A DNA stretch of 9,628 nucleotides from Actinomycetota bacterium (lineage in GTDB: Bacteria; Actinomycetota; Acidimicrobiia; Acidimicrobiales; SZUA-35), in the NCBI GenBank assembly GCA_027730885.1, contig JAQCHM010000101.1, positions 1-9,628 of the forward strand. Reading direction: 5' to 3'. Shown one piece after another: positions 1 through 7,705 of this stretch (its first letter is position 1; each line of letters opens with the position of its first letter). The notes under the pieces were generated by a model. The model had not been told where the DNA came from. It ran no database searches and was given only the letters and a program-made list of their open reading frames with translations. Both the position numbers and the translations under genes were made by a program.

Positions 1-1987
<1,987 letters not shown>

Positions 1988-2001
<14 letters not shown>

Positions 2002-3610
2002 CGAAACCCTCCGCTCCCTTGACGATGTTGGTGTGGCAGGCCGAGAGCGACATGGCCAGCACCTGGCGGGTGTCTCGGGGGTCGATGATGCCGTCGTCGC
2101 CCACTCGGCCGGTGGCGAACAAGGCCAACGACTTCAGCTCGTGATAATGCTCGACGGTGGCGGTGATGGCCGCGTCGGCGGCCTCGTCGAACTCGCCCCC
2201 CTTGCGTGCAGCCTGGGCCCGACGCACGAGCGACATGACCCCGGCGATCTGCTTGGGGCCCATGATGGCGATCTTCGCCGTTGGCCACAGGTAGGTGAAG
2301 CGGGTGTTGAACCCCCGACCCGACATGCCGTAGTTGCCGGCCCCGTAACTCGAGCCCAGGATGACCGAGATGTGAGGGACCATCGAGTTGGAGACGGCGT
2401 TGATCATGCGCGAGCCGTTCTTGACGATGCCGCCGTGCTCGAAGTCCTTGCCGACCATGTAACCGGTGATGTTGTGCAGGAACACGATGGGGATGTCCTG
2501 CTGGTTGCACAGCTGGATGAACTGGGCCGCCTTGTTGGAACTCTCGGAGAAGAGTGGCCCGTTGTTGCCGATGATGCCGACCGGATAGCCGTGCACGGTG
2601 GCCCATCCGCAGATGAGTGTGGTGCCGTAGCGGGCCTTGAACTCCTCGAAATCCGAGCCGTCGACCACTCGGGCGATGACCTCTCGCACATCGACGAAGG
2701 CGTAGAGGTCGCGGGCCATCAGCCCCAACAGCTCTTCCTCGTCGTAGATCGGATCGGACCACGCTGCCTTGGGGCCGTAGCCGAGTTTGCGGTAGTTGAG
2801 ATGACCGACGACCTCGCGGCACATGCGCAAGGCATCCAGCTCGTCCTCGGCCAGGTAGTCGGCCAGGCCCGAGACCTCGGCGTGCATCTGGGCGCCGCCC
2901 AGCGTTTCGTCATCGGAGATCTCGCCCGTCGCCATCTGGACCAGAGGCGGGCCGCCGAGGAAGACCTTCGACTGCTCCTTGATGAAGATGTTGTAGTCGC
3001 TCATGCCCGGCTGGTACGCCCCACCGGCGGTGGAGGAGCCGAAAACGACGGCGACCGAGGGGATGCCGAGCTTGGACAGCTCGGTCACGTCGTAGAACAG
3101 CCGGCCGGACTCACCGAAGTGGTCGGTCTGCTCTCGCATCTGGCGTTCGGGGTCGTCGTCGCCGCGAAGGTCGCCGCCGGCCGATTCGACGAACTGGATG
3201 TAGGGCAGCCGGTTCTCGCGGCTGATCTGGATCGCCCGCATGATCTTCTTGGCGGCGAAGGCGGTGATGGCTCCCCCGAGGACCGTGGGGTCGTTGCCCT
3301 CGATGACGCACTCGACGCCGTTGATCACGCCGATACCCATGACCAAACCGCCGCCGACGGTGTAATTGGAGCAGTAGCCGGCGAGCGAGCTGATCTCGTA
3401 GAACGGAGCGTCGGGGTCGAGCACCGCCTGGATGCGCTCACGAACCGGGAGCTTGCCCCGGCTGCGCATGCGGTCCATGGCCGCAGGACCGCCCCCGGCC
3501 GCGGCCTCGGCCTGGAGTTCGTCGATGATGGAGAGCTGTTCGAGCATGTCGGCGCGGTTCTTCTGGAACGCCACGTCGGCCACGTCGAGAGTCGATCGGA
3601 TCACTGCCAC
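1988..3610 (-). CDS. Acyl-CoA carboxylase beta subunit (carboxyltransferase, MCC/GCC/AccD2 type)
   Basis: Carboxyltransferase chain that moves CO2 from carboxybiotin to an acyl-CoA in the cytoplasm. The 540 residues match the usual size of the methylcrotonyl-/geranyl-CoA carboxylase and mycobacterial AccD2 group. The N-terminal crotonase-like half holds GKLPVRERI (52-60) and GSSTAGGAYQPGMSD (191-205), followed by FLGGPPLVQMATGE (217-230). The C-terminal half holds FLHNITGYMVGKDFE (377-391) and the second oxyanion-hole loop GSSYGAGNYGMSGRGF (419-434), then WPTAKIAIMG. The HNITGYMVG and GAGNYGM motifs favour the MCC/GCC side over propionyl-CoA carboxylase. Residues 109-122 (TVLGG...AAKK) and 142-158 (ESAGGDLRGDDDPERQM) look divergent, so the acyl substrate is uncertain. 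The start is GTG at 3610 (a second GTG lies two codons on), bounded by an in-frame TAG 3 codons upstream; no strong Shine-Dalgarno is visible. It lies 44 nt after the dehydrogenase gene and overlaps the alpha gene by 14 nt. Confidence 0.95.
2007..2012 (-). promoter_or_regulatory. Ribosome binding site deciding the alpha-subunit GTG start
   Basis: GGAGGG on the minus strand lies 5 nt before the GTG at 2001-1999, inside the last codons of the beta-subunit gene. It supports the GTG start and coupled translation of the two carboxylase subunits. Confidence 0.75.
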
Positions 3611-3654
3611 CGCACCGTTCTAGACGATGCGCGGTTCCCGGGCGAGTTAGTCGT

Positions 3655-4701
3655 TCATCGGGTGGGGTCGACCGTCATCTTGATCGCGGTGATCTCCCGA
3701 TCGGCCATGCCCTTGATGGTTGCGCCCAGGTCGTCGAGGCCAATGGTGCCTTCGTGGAGCTCGGCGGCACGCAGGCGACCGGACGCGATCAGGCGTCCGA
3801 CGGTGGTGGCCTCGTCGCGGGTGAACACCATCGACGTCCGCACGGCGATCTCCTTGGCCATCCAACGGTTGGTCCGGACCTCGGCCGGTCGACTGGTCGC
3901 TCCGACCAGGCACGCGGTTCCGCCCCGTCGAAGCAGGTCGATCGACGCCTCGAGCGTTTGGGGAACGCCGGCCGCGTCGATAGCCACGTCGACGCCGAGG
4001 CCGCCGGTGAGCTCGCGCAGCTTGGCCCGGGTCTCGGGCCCGCCGTCAAGGCCGACGTCGGCGCCCAGCGACACGGCCTTGTCCCGTCGGGCCTGGTCGG
4101 GCTCGACCACGGCAACAAGCTCCGCCCCCGCGAGACGAGCGCACAGGGCCGCCAGTTGACCGATCGGTCCGGCGCCGACCACCGCCACCGAGTCGCCCGG
4201 ACGCATGCCCGACTGGCGCACGGCGTGGAAGGCGACCGATGCCGGTTCGACCAGCGCGCCCTGAACGGCGGTCATGCCCTGGGGCATGATGGCCAACCGG
4301 CGGGCGTCGATGCCGAGCAGGGGTGCGAAGCCTCCGTTGGGCGAAGGGTTCTCGCCGGCTCCGTTGTAGTCCCGGAACGAGGTCTGGCAGTACTGGGCCT
4401 TGTTGATCCGGCAGTAGTCACAGCGCCCACAGCCGGGGGCGACGCCCCCCATGACCAGATCGCCTTCCTTCACGCCGCCCTTCTGGCCGGCAGCCGCCGG
4501 GTCGAGGGCAACCACCTCGCCGAACCACTCATGACCGCAGATCGACGGTGCGTAGTGCCAGCCCTCGACGAACGCGTGAACGTCACTGCCGCAGATGCCG
4601 CACAGCTTGATCTGGACCACGGCTTGCCCCGGTCCCGGTGTCGGCTCGGGAACGTCGATGAGTTCGAACGAATGGAGACCGGTGATGATTCCTGCGCGCA
4701 T
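3655..4701 (-). CDS. Zinc-dependent medium-chain alcohol/polyol dehydrogenase
   Basis: MDR-superfamily NAD(P)-dependent dehydrogenase of 348 residues, a usual length, that interconverts an alcohol and a carbonyl compound. Catalytic-zinc ligands are visible: Cys37 in CGICGSDVH, the His57-Glu58 pair in CGHEW, and Glu152 in LVEPAS. The structural-zinc lobe has Cys91, Cys94, Cys97 and Cys105. The Rossmann fold shows VAVVGAGPIG (172-181; GxGxxG at 176-181) and ends beta-2 with Glu200 in VVEPD, which favours NAD over NADP. The type resembles sorbitol/threonine/2,3-butanediol dehydrogenases, and the substrate cannot be read from sequence. It is the first gene of the leftward operon with the carboxylase subunits and faces the AtuA gene across a 154-nt palindromic intergenic region. 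No Shine-Dalgarno precedes the ATG, but TAAGTT sits at -12 to -7, as in leaderless actinobacterial genes. It may oxidise an alcohol on the way to the acyl-CoA that is carboxylated (inference). Confidence 0.93.
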   Translation of the reverse strand: MRAGIITGLHSFELIDVPEPTPGPGQAVVQIKLCGICGSDVHAFVEGWHYAPSICGHEWFGEVVALDPAAAGQKGGVKEGDLVMGGVAPGCGRCDYCRINKAQYCQTSFRDYNGAGENPSPNGGFAPLLGIDARRLAIMPQGMTAVQGALVEPASVAFHAVRQSGMRPGDSVAVVGAGPIGQLAALCARLAGAELVAVVEPDQARRDKAVSLGADVGLDGGPETRAKLRELTGGLGVDVAIDAAGVPQTLEASIDLLRRGGTACLVGATSRPAEVRTNRWMAKEIAVRTSMVFTRDEATTVGRLIASGRLRAAELHEGTIGLDDLGATIKGMADREITAIKMTVDPTR

Positions 4702-4707
4702 CGCAGC

Positions 4708-4713
4708 AACTTA
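4708..4713 (-). promoter_or_regulatory. Candidate -10 box (TAAGTT) for leaderless dehydrogenase operon transcript
   Basis: On the minus strand TAAGTT lies six nucleotides before the dehydrogenase ATG, matching TANNNT at exactly -12 to -7 if the A of ATG is +1. There is no Shine-Dalgarno in the 20 nt upstream. No convincing -35 hexamer is seen 16-19 nt further up (TGGCCG at the 17-nt spacing). Confidence 0.5.
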
Positions 4714-4739
4714 GCGCCGAGGCCACGACCCGGCCATCG

Positions 4740-4846
4740 CTTCTGCAAGCCCCAACCCCCGCTCCTTCGTTCCGCAAGTCCGAGACCCACGCTCCGGGGT
4801 GCGCAGGCTTGCAGTTCGGGGGTGCGGTGGCTGGGGCTTGCAGTAC
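4740..4846. repeat. Long imperfect palindrome with paired CTTGCRG boxes in the divergent intergenic region
   Basis: An inverted repeat centred near 4793 fills most of the space between the dehydrogenase and AtuA starts. The outer 20 bp (4743-4762 against 4824-4843) pair at 18 of 20 positions, ending in CTTGCAG. The full 44-bp arms pair at roughly two thirds of positions, and pairing continues sporadically to the centre. Each arm holds two CTTGCRG boxes pointing the same way and 29 bp apart (4743-4749 and 4772-4778 on the minus strand; 4808-4814 and 4837-4843 on the plus strand). The right outer box abuts the AtuA -10 box. It could be a two-sided operator, a REP/MITE-like extragenic repeat, or both. 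Confidence 0.75.
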
Positions 4847-4863
4847 GGTCTGGGGATGGCTGA
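4806..4863 (+). repeat. Imperfect 29-bp tandem duplication spanning the AtuA promoter and start
   Basis: The segments 4806-4834 and 4835-4863 match at 21 of 29 positions. Both start GGCTTGCAGT, and both carry TGGCTG near the end. The second copy contains the AtuA -10 box and ATG; the first has TTCGGG and GTG at the equivalent places. It forms part of the right arm of the larger palindrome. Confidence 0.6.
4844..4849 (+). promoter_or_regulatory. Candidate -10 box (TACGGT) for leaderless AtuA transcript
   Basis: TACGGT matches TANNNT and sits at exactly -12 to -7 from the ATG at 4856, directly after the CTTGCAG box at 4837-4843. The only G-rich stretch (TGGGG) touches the ATG and is too close to act as a Shine-Dalgarno. 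No clear -35 hexamer is visible. Confidence 0.5.
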
Positions 4864-6625
4864 ACCTGGTGCACCGATCCGCATTGCCAACTGTTCCGGC
4901 TTCTACGGCGACCGACTCTCGGCGGCCAAGGAGATGGTCGACGGCGGGACGATCGACGTCCTGACCGGCGATTGGTTGGCCGAGCTGACGATGCTCATCC
5001 TTGCCCGGACCAGGGCCAAGCGTCCGGGTGGCGGGTTCGCCGGGACGTTCGTGAAGCAAATGGAACAGGTCATGGGTCAGTGCCTCGACTCGGGCATCAA
5101 GGTCGTCACCAATGCGGGTGGTCTCGATCCTGACGGGTGTGCAGATGCAGTGGCCGAGGTGGCAGCCAAGCTCGGTTTGGCGCCCCGTATCGCCTACGTC
5201 AACGGTGACGACCTGTTGCCTCGCCTGCAGGAGTTGGTGGATGCCGGGGTCGATCTGGCCCACTTCGAGGACGGCTCGCCGGTCGGGGACATCTCCCGCT
5301 TCCTGACCGCCAATGCCTACCTCGGTTGCTGGGGCATCGTCGAAGCCCTCGACCAGGGCGCCGACATCGTCATCACCGGCCGGGTGACCGATGCGGCCGT
5401 CGTCTGCGGACCGGCGGCCTGGCACCACGGCTGGGGTCGAAGCGACTGGGATGCGCTGGCCGGCGCGGTGGTGGCCGGTCACATCATCGAGTGCGGCGCC
5501 CAGGCCACCGGCGGTAACTACTCGTTCTTCACCGAGGTCCCCGGCATGGAACGCATCGGCTTCCCCTGGGCCGACGTGGCCGCCGACGGCTCGTGCGTCA
5601 TCGGCAAGCACGACGGCACCGGAGGAGAGGTGTCCATCGGCACGATCACGTCGCAACTGCTCTACGAGATCGGGGGGCCGGGCTATCTCGGTCCCGACGT
5701 GACCAGCCGGTTCGACACCATTCAGCTCGAGCAGGTCGAGCGCGATCGGGTGCGAGTGTTCGGGACCAAGGGCGAGCCGCCTCCGTCGACGCTGAAGGTG
5801 GCGATGAACGAGGTCGGCGTCTACCGCAACGACGTGGCCATCATGATGACCGGGCTCGACATCGAGGCCAAGGCCAAGCTGCTCGACGATGCCTTCTGGG
5901 TTGCGTGCCCGTACGAGCCCGACGACTTCGCCTCGGTGCGTCGTCAGATCATCCGCACCGACCACGTCGATCCGACGAGCAACGAGACCGCGGCCGCCAT
6001 GTGGAAGCTGACGGTGAAGGACCCCGACGAACGCAAGGTGGGCCGGGCGTTCTCCAACGCCCTGACCGAAATCGGGTTGGCGTCGATCCCTGGCTTGTAC
6101 GGCGTGGGCAGCGGGCCATCGGGCGGTTCCCAATACGGGGTGTATCGCCCCGCGGTCGTGCCGGCGGCGCTGGTGCCGAGCTACGTGCACCTCGACGGTC
6201 GGACCACGATGATCGAATCGGTCGCGCCGGCGGCTTCGGTCTCGGTCGAACCGAGGAACGGCCCCTCGGCCGTTGCGCCGAGCGGCCCGACAGAGACGGT
6301 GCCGCTGGGCCGTGTGATCGGCACTCGCTCGGGCGACAAAGGAGGAAACGCCAACCTCGGAGTCTTCGTCCGGAGCGACGCCGCTTGGGCCTGGATCGAC
6401 GACTTCCTGACCGTCGACCGCCTGCGTGTGCTACTGCCGGAGGCCGGCGACCTGGTGATCGATCGTCACCGCTTTCCCGCCATTCGTTCGTTGAATTTCC
6501 TGATTCACGGCTTGCTCGAGGAAGGTGTGGCGTCGTCGACTCGTCAGGACGGCCAGGCGAAGAGCCTCGGCGAGTGGCTCCGGGCTCGCGTGGTGAACGT
6601 GCCGGCGGCGCTGCTGGGCCACTGA
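4856..6625 (+). CDS. atuA: AtuA family protein (acyclic terpene utilisation, DUF1446) with C-terminal AtuA-like domain
   Basis: Full-length AtuA-type protein of 589 residues, close to the Pseudomonas AtuA size. The family is named from the atu cluster for citronellol/geraniol catabolism; its biochemical role is, to my knowledge, unsettled. The large N-terminal domain begins with IRIANCSGFYGDR (8-20) and includes VLTGDWLAELTM, VVTNAGGLDPDGC (83-95), AYVNGDDLL, DIVITGRVTDAA and GAQATGGNYSFF. A Pro/Ser/Ala-rich linker (about 455-481) leads to a small C-terminal domain (482-589) opening with VPLGRVIGTRSGDKGGNAN, the signature of the AtuA-like ferredoxin-fold domain. There is no signal peptide or membrane segment, so it is cytoplasmic. 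ATG 4856 is preferred over an upstream in-frame GTG at 4799 because conserved sequence begins right after it and a TANNNT box sits at -12. It is transcribed divergently from the dehydrogenase-carboxylase operon, fitting a shared pathway. Confidence 0.92.
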   Translation: MAEPGAPIRIANCSGFYGDRLSAAKEMVDGGTIDVLTGDWLAELTMLILARTRAKRPGGGFAGTFVKQMEQVMGQCLDSGIKVVTNAGGLDPDGCADAVAEVAAKLGLAPRIAYVNGDDLLPRLQELVDAGVDLAHFEDGSPVGDISRFLTANAYLGCWGIVEALDQGADIVITGRVTDAAVVCGPAAWHHGWGRSDWDALAGAVVAGHIIECGAQATGGNYSFFTEVPGMERIGFPWADVAADGSCVIGKHDGTGGEVSIGTITSQLLYEIGGPGYLGPDVTSRFDTIQLEQVERDRVRVFGTKGEPPPSTLKVAMNEVGVYRNDVAIMMTGLDIEAKAKLLDDAFWVACPYEPDDFASVRRQIIRTDHVDPTSNETAAAMWKLTVKDPDERKVGRAFSNALTEIGLASIPGLYGVGSGPSGGSQYGVYRPAVVPAALVPSYVHLDGRTTMIESVAPAASVSVEPRNGPSAVAPSGPTETVPLGRVIGTRSGDKGGNANLGVFVRSDAAWAWIDDFLTVDRLRVLLPEAGDLVIDRHRFPAIRSLNFLIHGLLEEGVASSTRQDGQAKSLGEWLRARVVNVPAALLGH

Positions 6626-6645
6626 TCGGTCCGTGCTCAAGAACT

Positions 6646-6676
6646 GGGTAATTCACCCGATGGTGGTGGGTAAGGT
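6646..6676 (+). promoter_or_regulatory. Candidate promoter/operator upstream of the cyclase gene
   Basis: The 121-nt gap after AtuA contains a near-perfect short palindrome, GGGTAATTCACCC (6646-6658), 12 nt upstream of TAAGGT (6671-6676), which fits a TANNNT -10 box. A start near 6683 would give a leader of about 64 nt. No good -35 hexamer is visible, so an activator or a weak promoter is possible. The call rests on pattern only. Confidence 0.3.
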
Positions 6677-6691
6677 TCGCGCTGCGCCGAG

Positions 6692-6721
6692 GCGGAATGC
6701 ACCAATGCGGAACGCACCGAT
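6692..6721 (+). repeat. Two tandem 15-bp repeats in the cyclase leader
   Basis: GCGGAATGCACCAAT (6692-6706) is followed directly by GCGGAACGCACCGAT (6707-6721), with 13 of 15 positions identical. They lie between the candidate -10 box and the chosen start. If translation started upstream they would encode RNAPMRNAPM in frame with the cyclase. Confidence 0.65.
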
Positions 6722-6734
6722 GGAGCCGAACGCC

Positions 6735-6739
6735 GGAGG
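6735..6739 (+). promoter_or_regulatory. Ribosome binding site deciding the cyclase ATG
   Basis: GGAGG is followed 7 nt later by ATG 6747. In-frame alternatives (GTG 6633, ATG 6660, 6705, 6720) lack comparable sites, and starting at 6747 places a signal-peptide-like segment at the N-terminus. Confidence 0.75.
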
Positions 6740-6746
6740 CCGGAAC

Positions 6747-7664
6747 ATGTCTGCAGAAAACACCACGCGAGCCCGTACGCGCCGGTCCACCACCGGCCTG
6801 GCGGCCGCGGCCGGGGCTTTTCTGATGGGAGCCGGCGCGGTGAGCGCCATGGGCCATTTCCTCTTCACGGCCGATGGGCCCAATGCTTCTGGAGCGGCGC
6901 TGGCATGTCCCGGCGGCATCAGTCGCCTCGGTCATGTGCTGAACGAGGACGCGTCGATGTTCCGCGGTGATCCCAAGACCAAGATCAGGGTCGTGGCAAC
7001 CGTGAGCAAGTATGGCTACATGGTCGAGAAGATCACCATTGGTTCCCACACTGGTACCCACCTCGACGCCCCGGCGCACTTCATCGAGAATGGACGAGCG
7101 GTCGACGAGCTCAACGCCGACGAACTGGTGTGGCCGGTCTACGTGATCGACGTGCGTGGCCGGATGGCCGAATTGGCTGCCGCCGACGATCCGGTCGACT
7201 TCCAGTTGTCCGTCGAGGACGTCGCAGCCGCGCTCGGGCTCGATCCCGATCCCGATCCCGATCCCGATCCCGAAGCCAAGGAAGAGCTCCAGCCCAACTC
7301 GATCGTGGTATTGGTCACCGGTTTCGAGGATGATTTCGGCACCGAGGCCTACCACAACCCGATCCCCGGGTTCTCCGGTGCGGCCGTCGAGTACCTCTTC
7401 CGCCAGGGTGCGACGGCGTTGGGCACCGACAACCTCGGCCCGGACGCCAGCAGCGACCGGGAATATCGTGCGACCTACACGGCCTTGTTCCTGGATGGTG
7501 TGGTCGTCGCCGATCTGAACAACCTCGTCGACGATGTCACCGGCAGGCTCACCTTGCGGACCGGCGACCTCATGATCGCCTCACCGGTGGCGCTCGAGAA
7601 CGGGTCCGCGTTCCTGGTCGACCCCCTGGCCTGTCACGGCAACCGCTCGGGCGACGCCAACTGA
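6747..7664 (+). CDS. Putatively exported cyclase-family (kynurenine formamidase-like) metal hydrolase
   Basis: A 305-residue member of the cyclase/KynB-like metal-dependent hydrolase family. The diagnostic motif is HTGTHLDAPAH (101-111), whose His101, His105, Asp107 and His111 are the expected metal/catalytic residues. A GDP turn (74-76), VVLVTGFEDDFG (187-198), IPGFSGAAVEYL and ALGTDNLGPDAS follow in family order. The N-terminus has a basic stretch (RARTRR, 8-13), a hydrophobic core (about 17-33) and a VSA-MG cleavage-like site near 34, suggesting export; the twin-arginine match is weak. The mature protein would then act outside the membrane, unlike cytoplasmic KynB. Residues 166-175 are a pure (Asp-Pro)5 run from a GATCCC microsatellite, in a loop before the VVLVTG strand. 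The late family His appears to be Tyr244 and the late Glu may be Asp256. It follows AtuA by 121 nt and precedes the P450 by 41 nt. The substrate is unknown; hydrolysis of a lactone, amide or ester is the likely chemistry. Confidence 0.88.
   Translation: MSAENTTRARTRRSTTGLAAAAGAFLMGAGAVSAMGHFLFTADGPNASGAALACPGGISRLGHVLNEDASMFRGDPKTKIRVVATVSKYGYMVEKITIGSHTGTHLDAPAHFIENGRAVDELNADELVWPVYVIDVRGRMAELAAADDPVDFQLSVEDVAAALGLDPDPDPDPDPEAKEELQPNSIVVLVTGFEDDFGTEAYHNPIPGFSGAAVEYLFRQGATALGTDNLGPDASSDREYRATYTALFLDGVVVADLNNLVDDVTGRLTLRTGDLMIASPVALENGSAFLVDPLACHGNRSGDAN
7242..7271 (+). repeat. Hexanucleotide microsatellite (GATCCC)5 inside the cyclase gene
   Basis: Five perfect tandem GATCCC units encode (Asp-Pro)5 in frame. 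Because the unit is 6 bp, slippage would add or remove Asp-Pro pairs without a frameshift. Confidence 0.95.
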
Positions 7665-7690
7665 ACTGGGTTCGTCGGCTCCCGGGTCAC

Positions 7691-7696
7691 TAGGCT
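7691..7696 (+). promoter_or_regulatory. Candidate -10 box (TAGGCT) for the P450 gene
   Basis: In the 41-nt gap before the P450, TAGGCT matches TANNNT and ends 9 nt before the ATG, which would give a leader of only about 3 nt. No Shine-Dalgarno precedes the ATG. Co-transcription with the cyclase is equally possible. Confidence 0.3.
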
Positions 7697-7705
7697 CGGT
7701 GGCCG

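Noticed and set aside
2033..4159. 708-codon open frame on the plus strand antisense to the carboxylase beta and dehydrogenase genes
   Set aside because: It is the complement of two genes with clear catalytic motifs. Its product is a His/Asp/Gly/Val/Arg-rich composition with no domain, as expected of antisense frames in high-GC DNA.
4740..4846. Palindrome as an intrinsic transcription terminator
   Set aside because: It lies between two divergently transcribed starts, not after a gene, and no T-run follows either arm.
4799..4855. Upstream in-frame GTG start extending AtuA by 19 residues
   Set aside because: The extension (MRRLAVRGCGGWGLQYGLG) is encoded by the palindrome/tandem duplication and resembles no conserved N-terminus; ATG 4856 has the leaderless -10 geometry and immediately precedes the conserved domain.
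4583..6190. 535-codon open frame on the minus strand opposite AtuA
   Set aside because: It is a shadow of AtuA, crosses the palindromic promoter region and the start of the divergent dehydrogenase gene, and shows no recognisable motif.
6633..6746. Cyclase translation from GTG 6633 or ATG 6660
   Set aside because: These would bury the signal-like segment behind about 30-38 residues encoded partly by 15-bp repeats, and they lack a Shine-Dalgarno comparable to GGAGG before ATG 6747.
7242..7271. GATCCC repeats as a CRISPR or iteron array
   Set aside because: Six-base perfect units without spacers, inside a coding frame; this is a microsatellite.
5949..7355. 468-codon minus-strand frame with GIGIGIGIGI repeats across AtuA and the cyclase
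   Set aside because: The Gly-Ile repeat is only the reverse reading of the GATCCC microsatellite, and the frame spans two well-supported genes and their intergenic gap.
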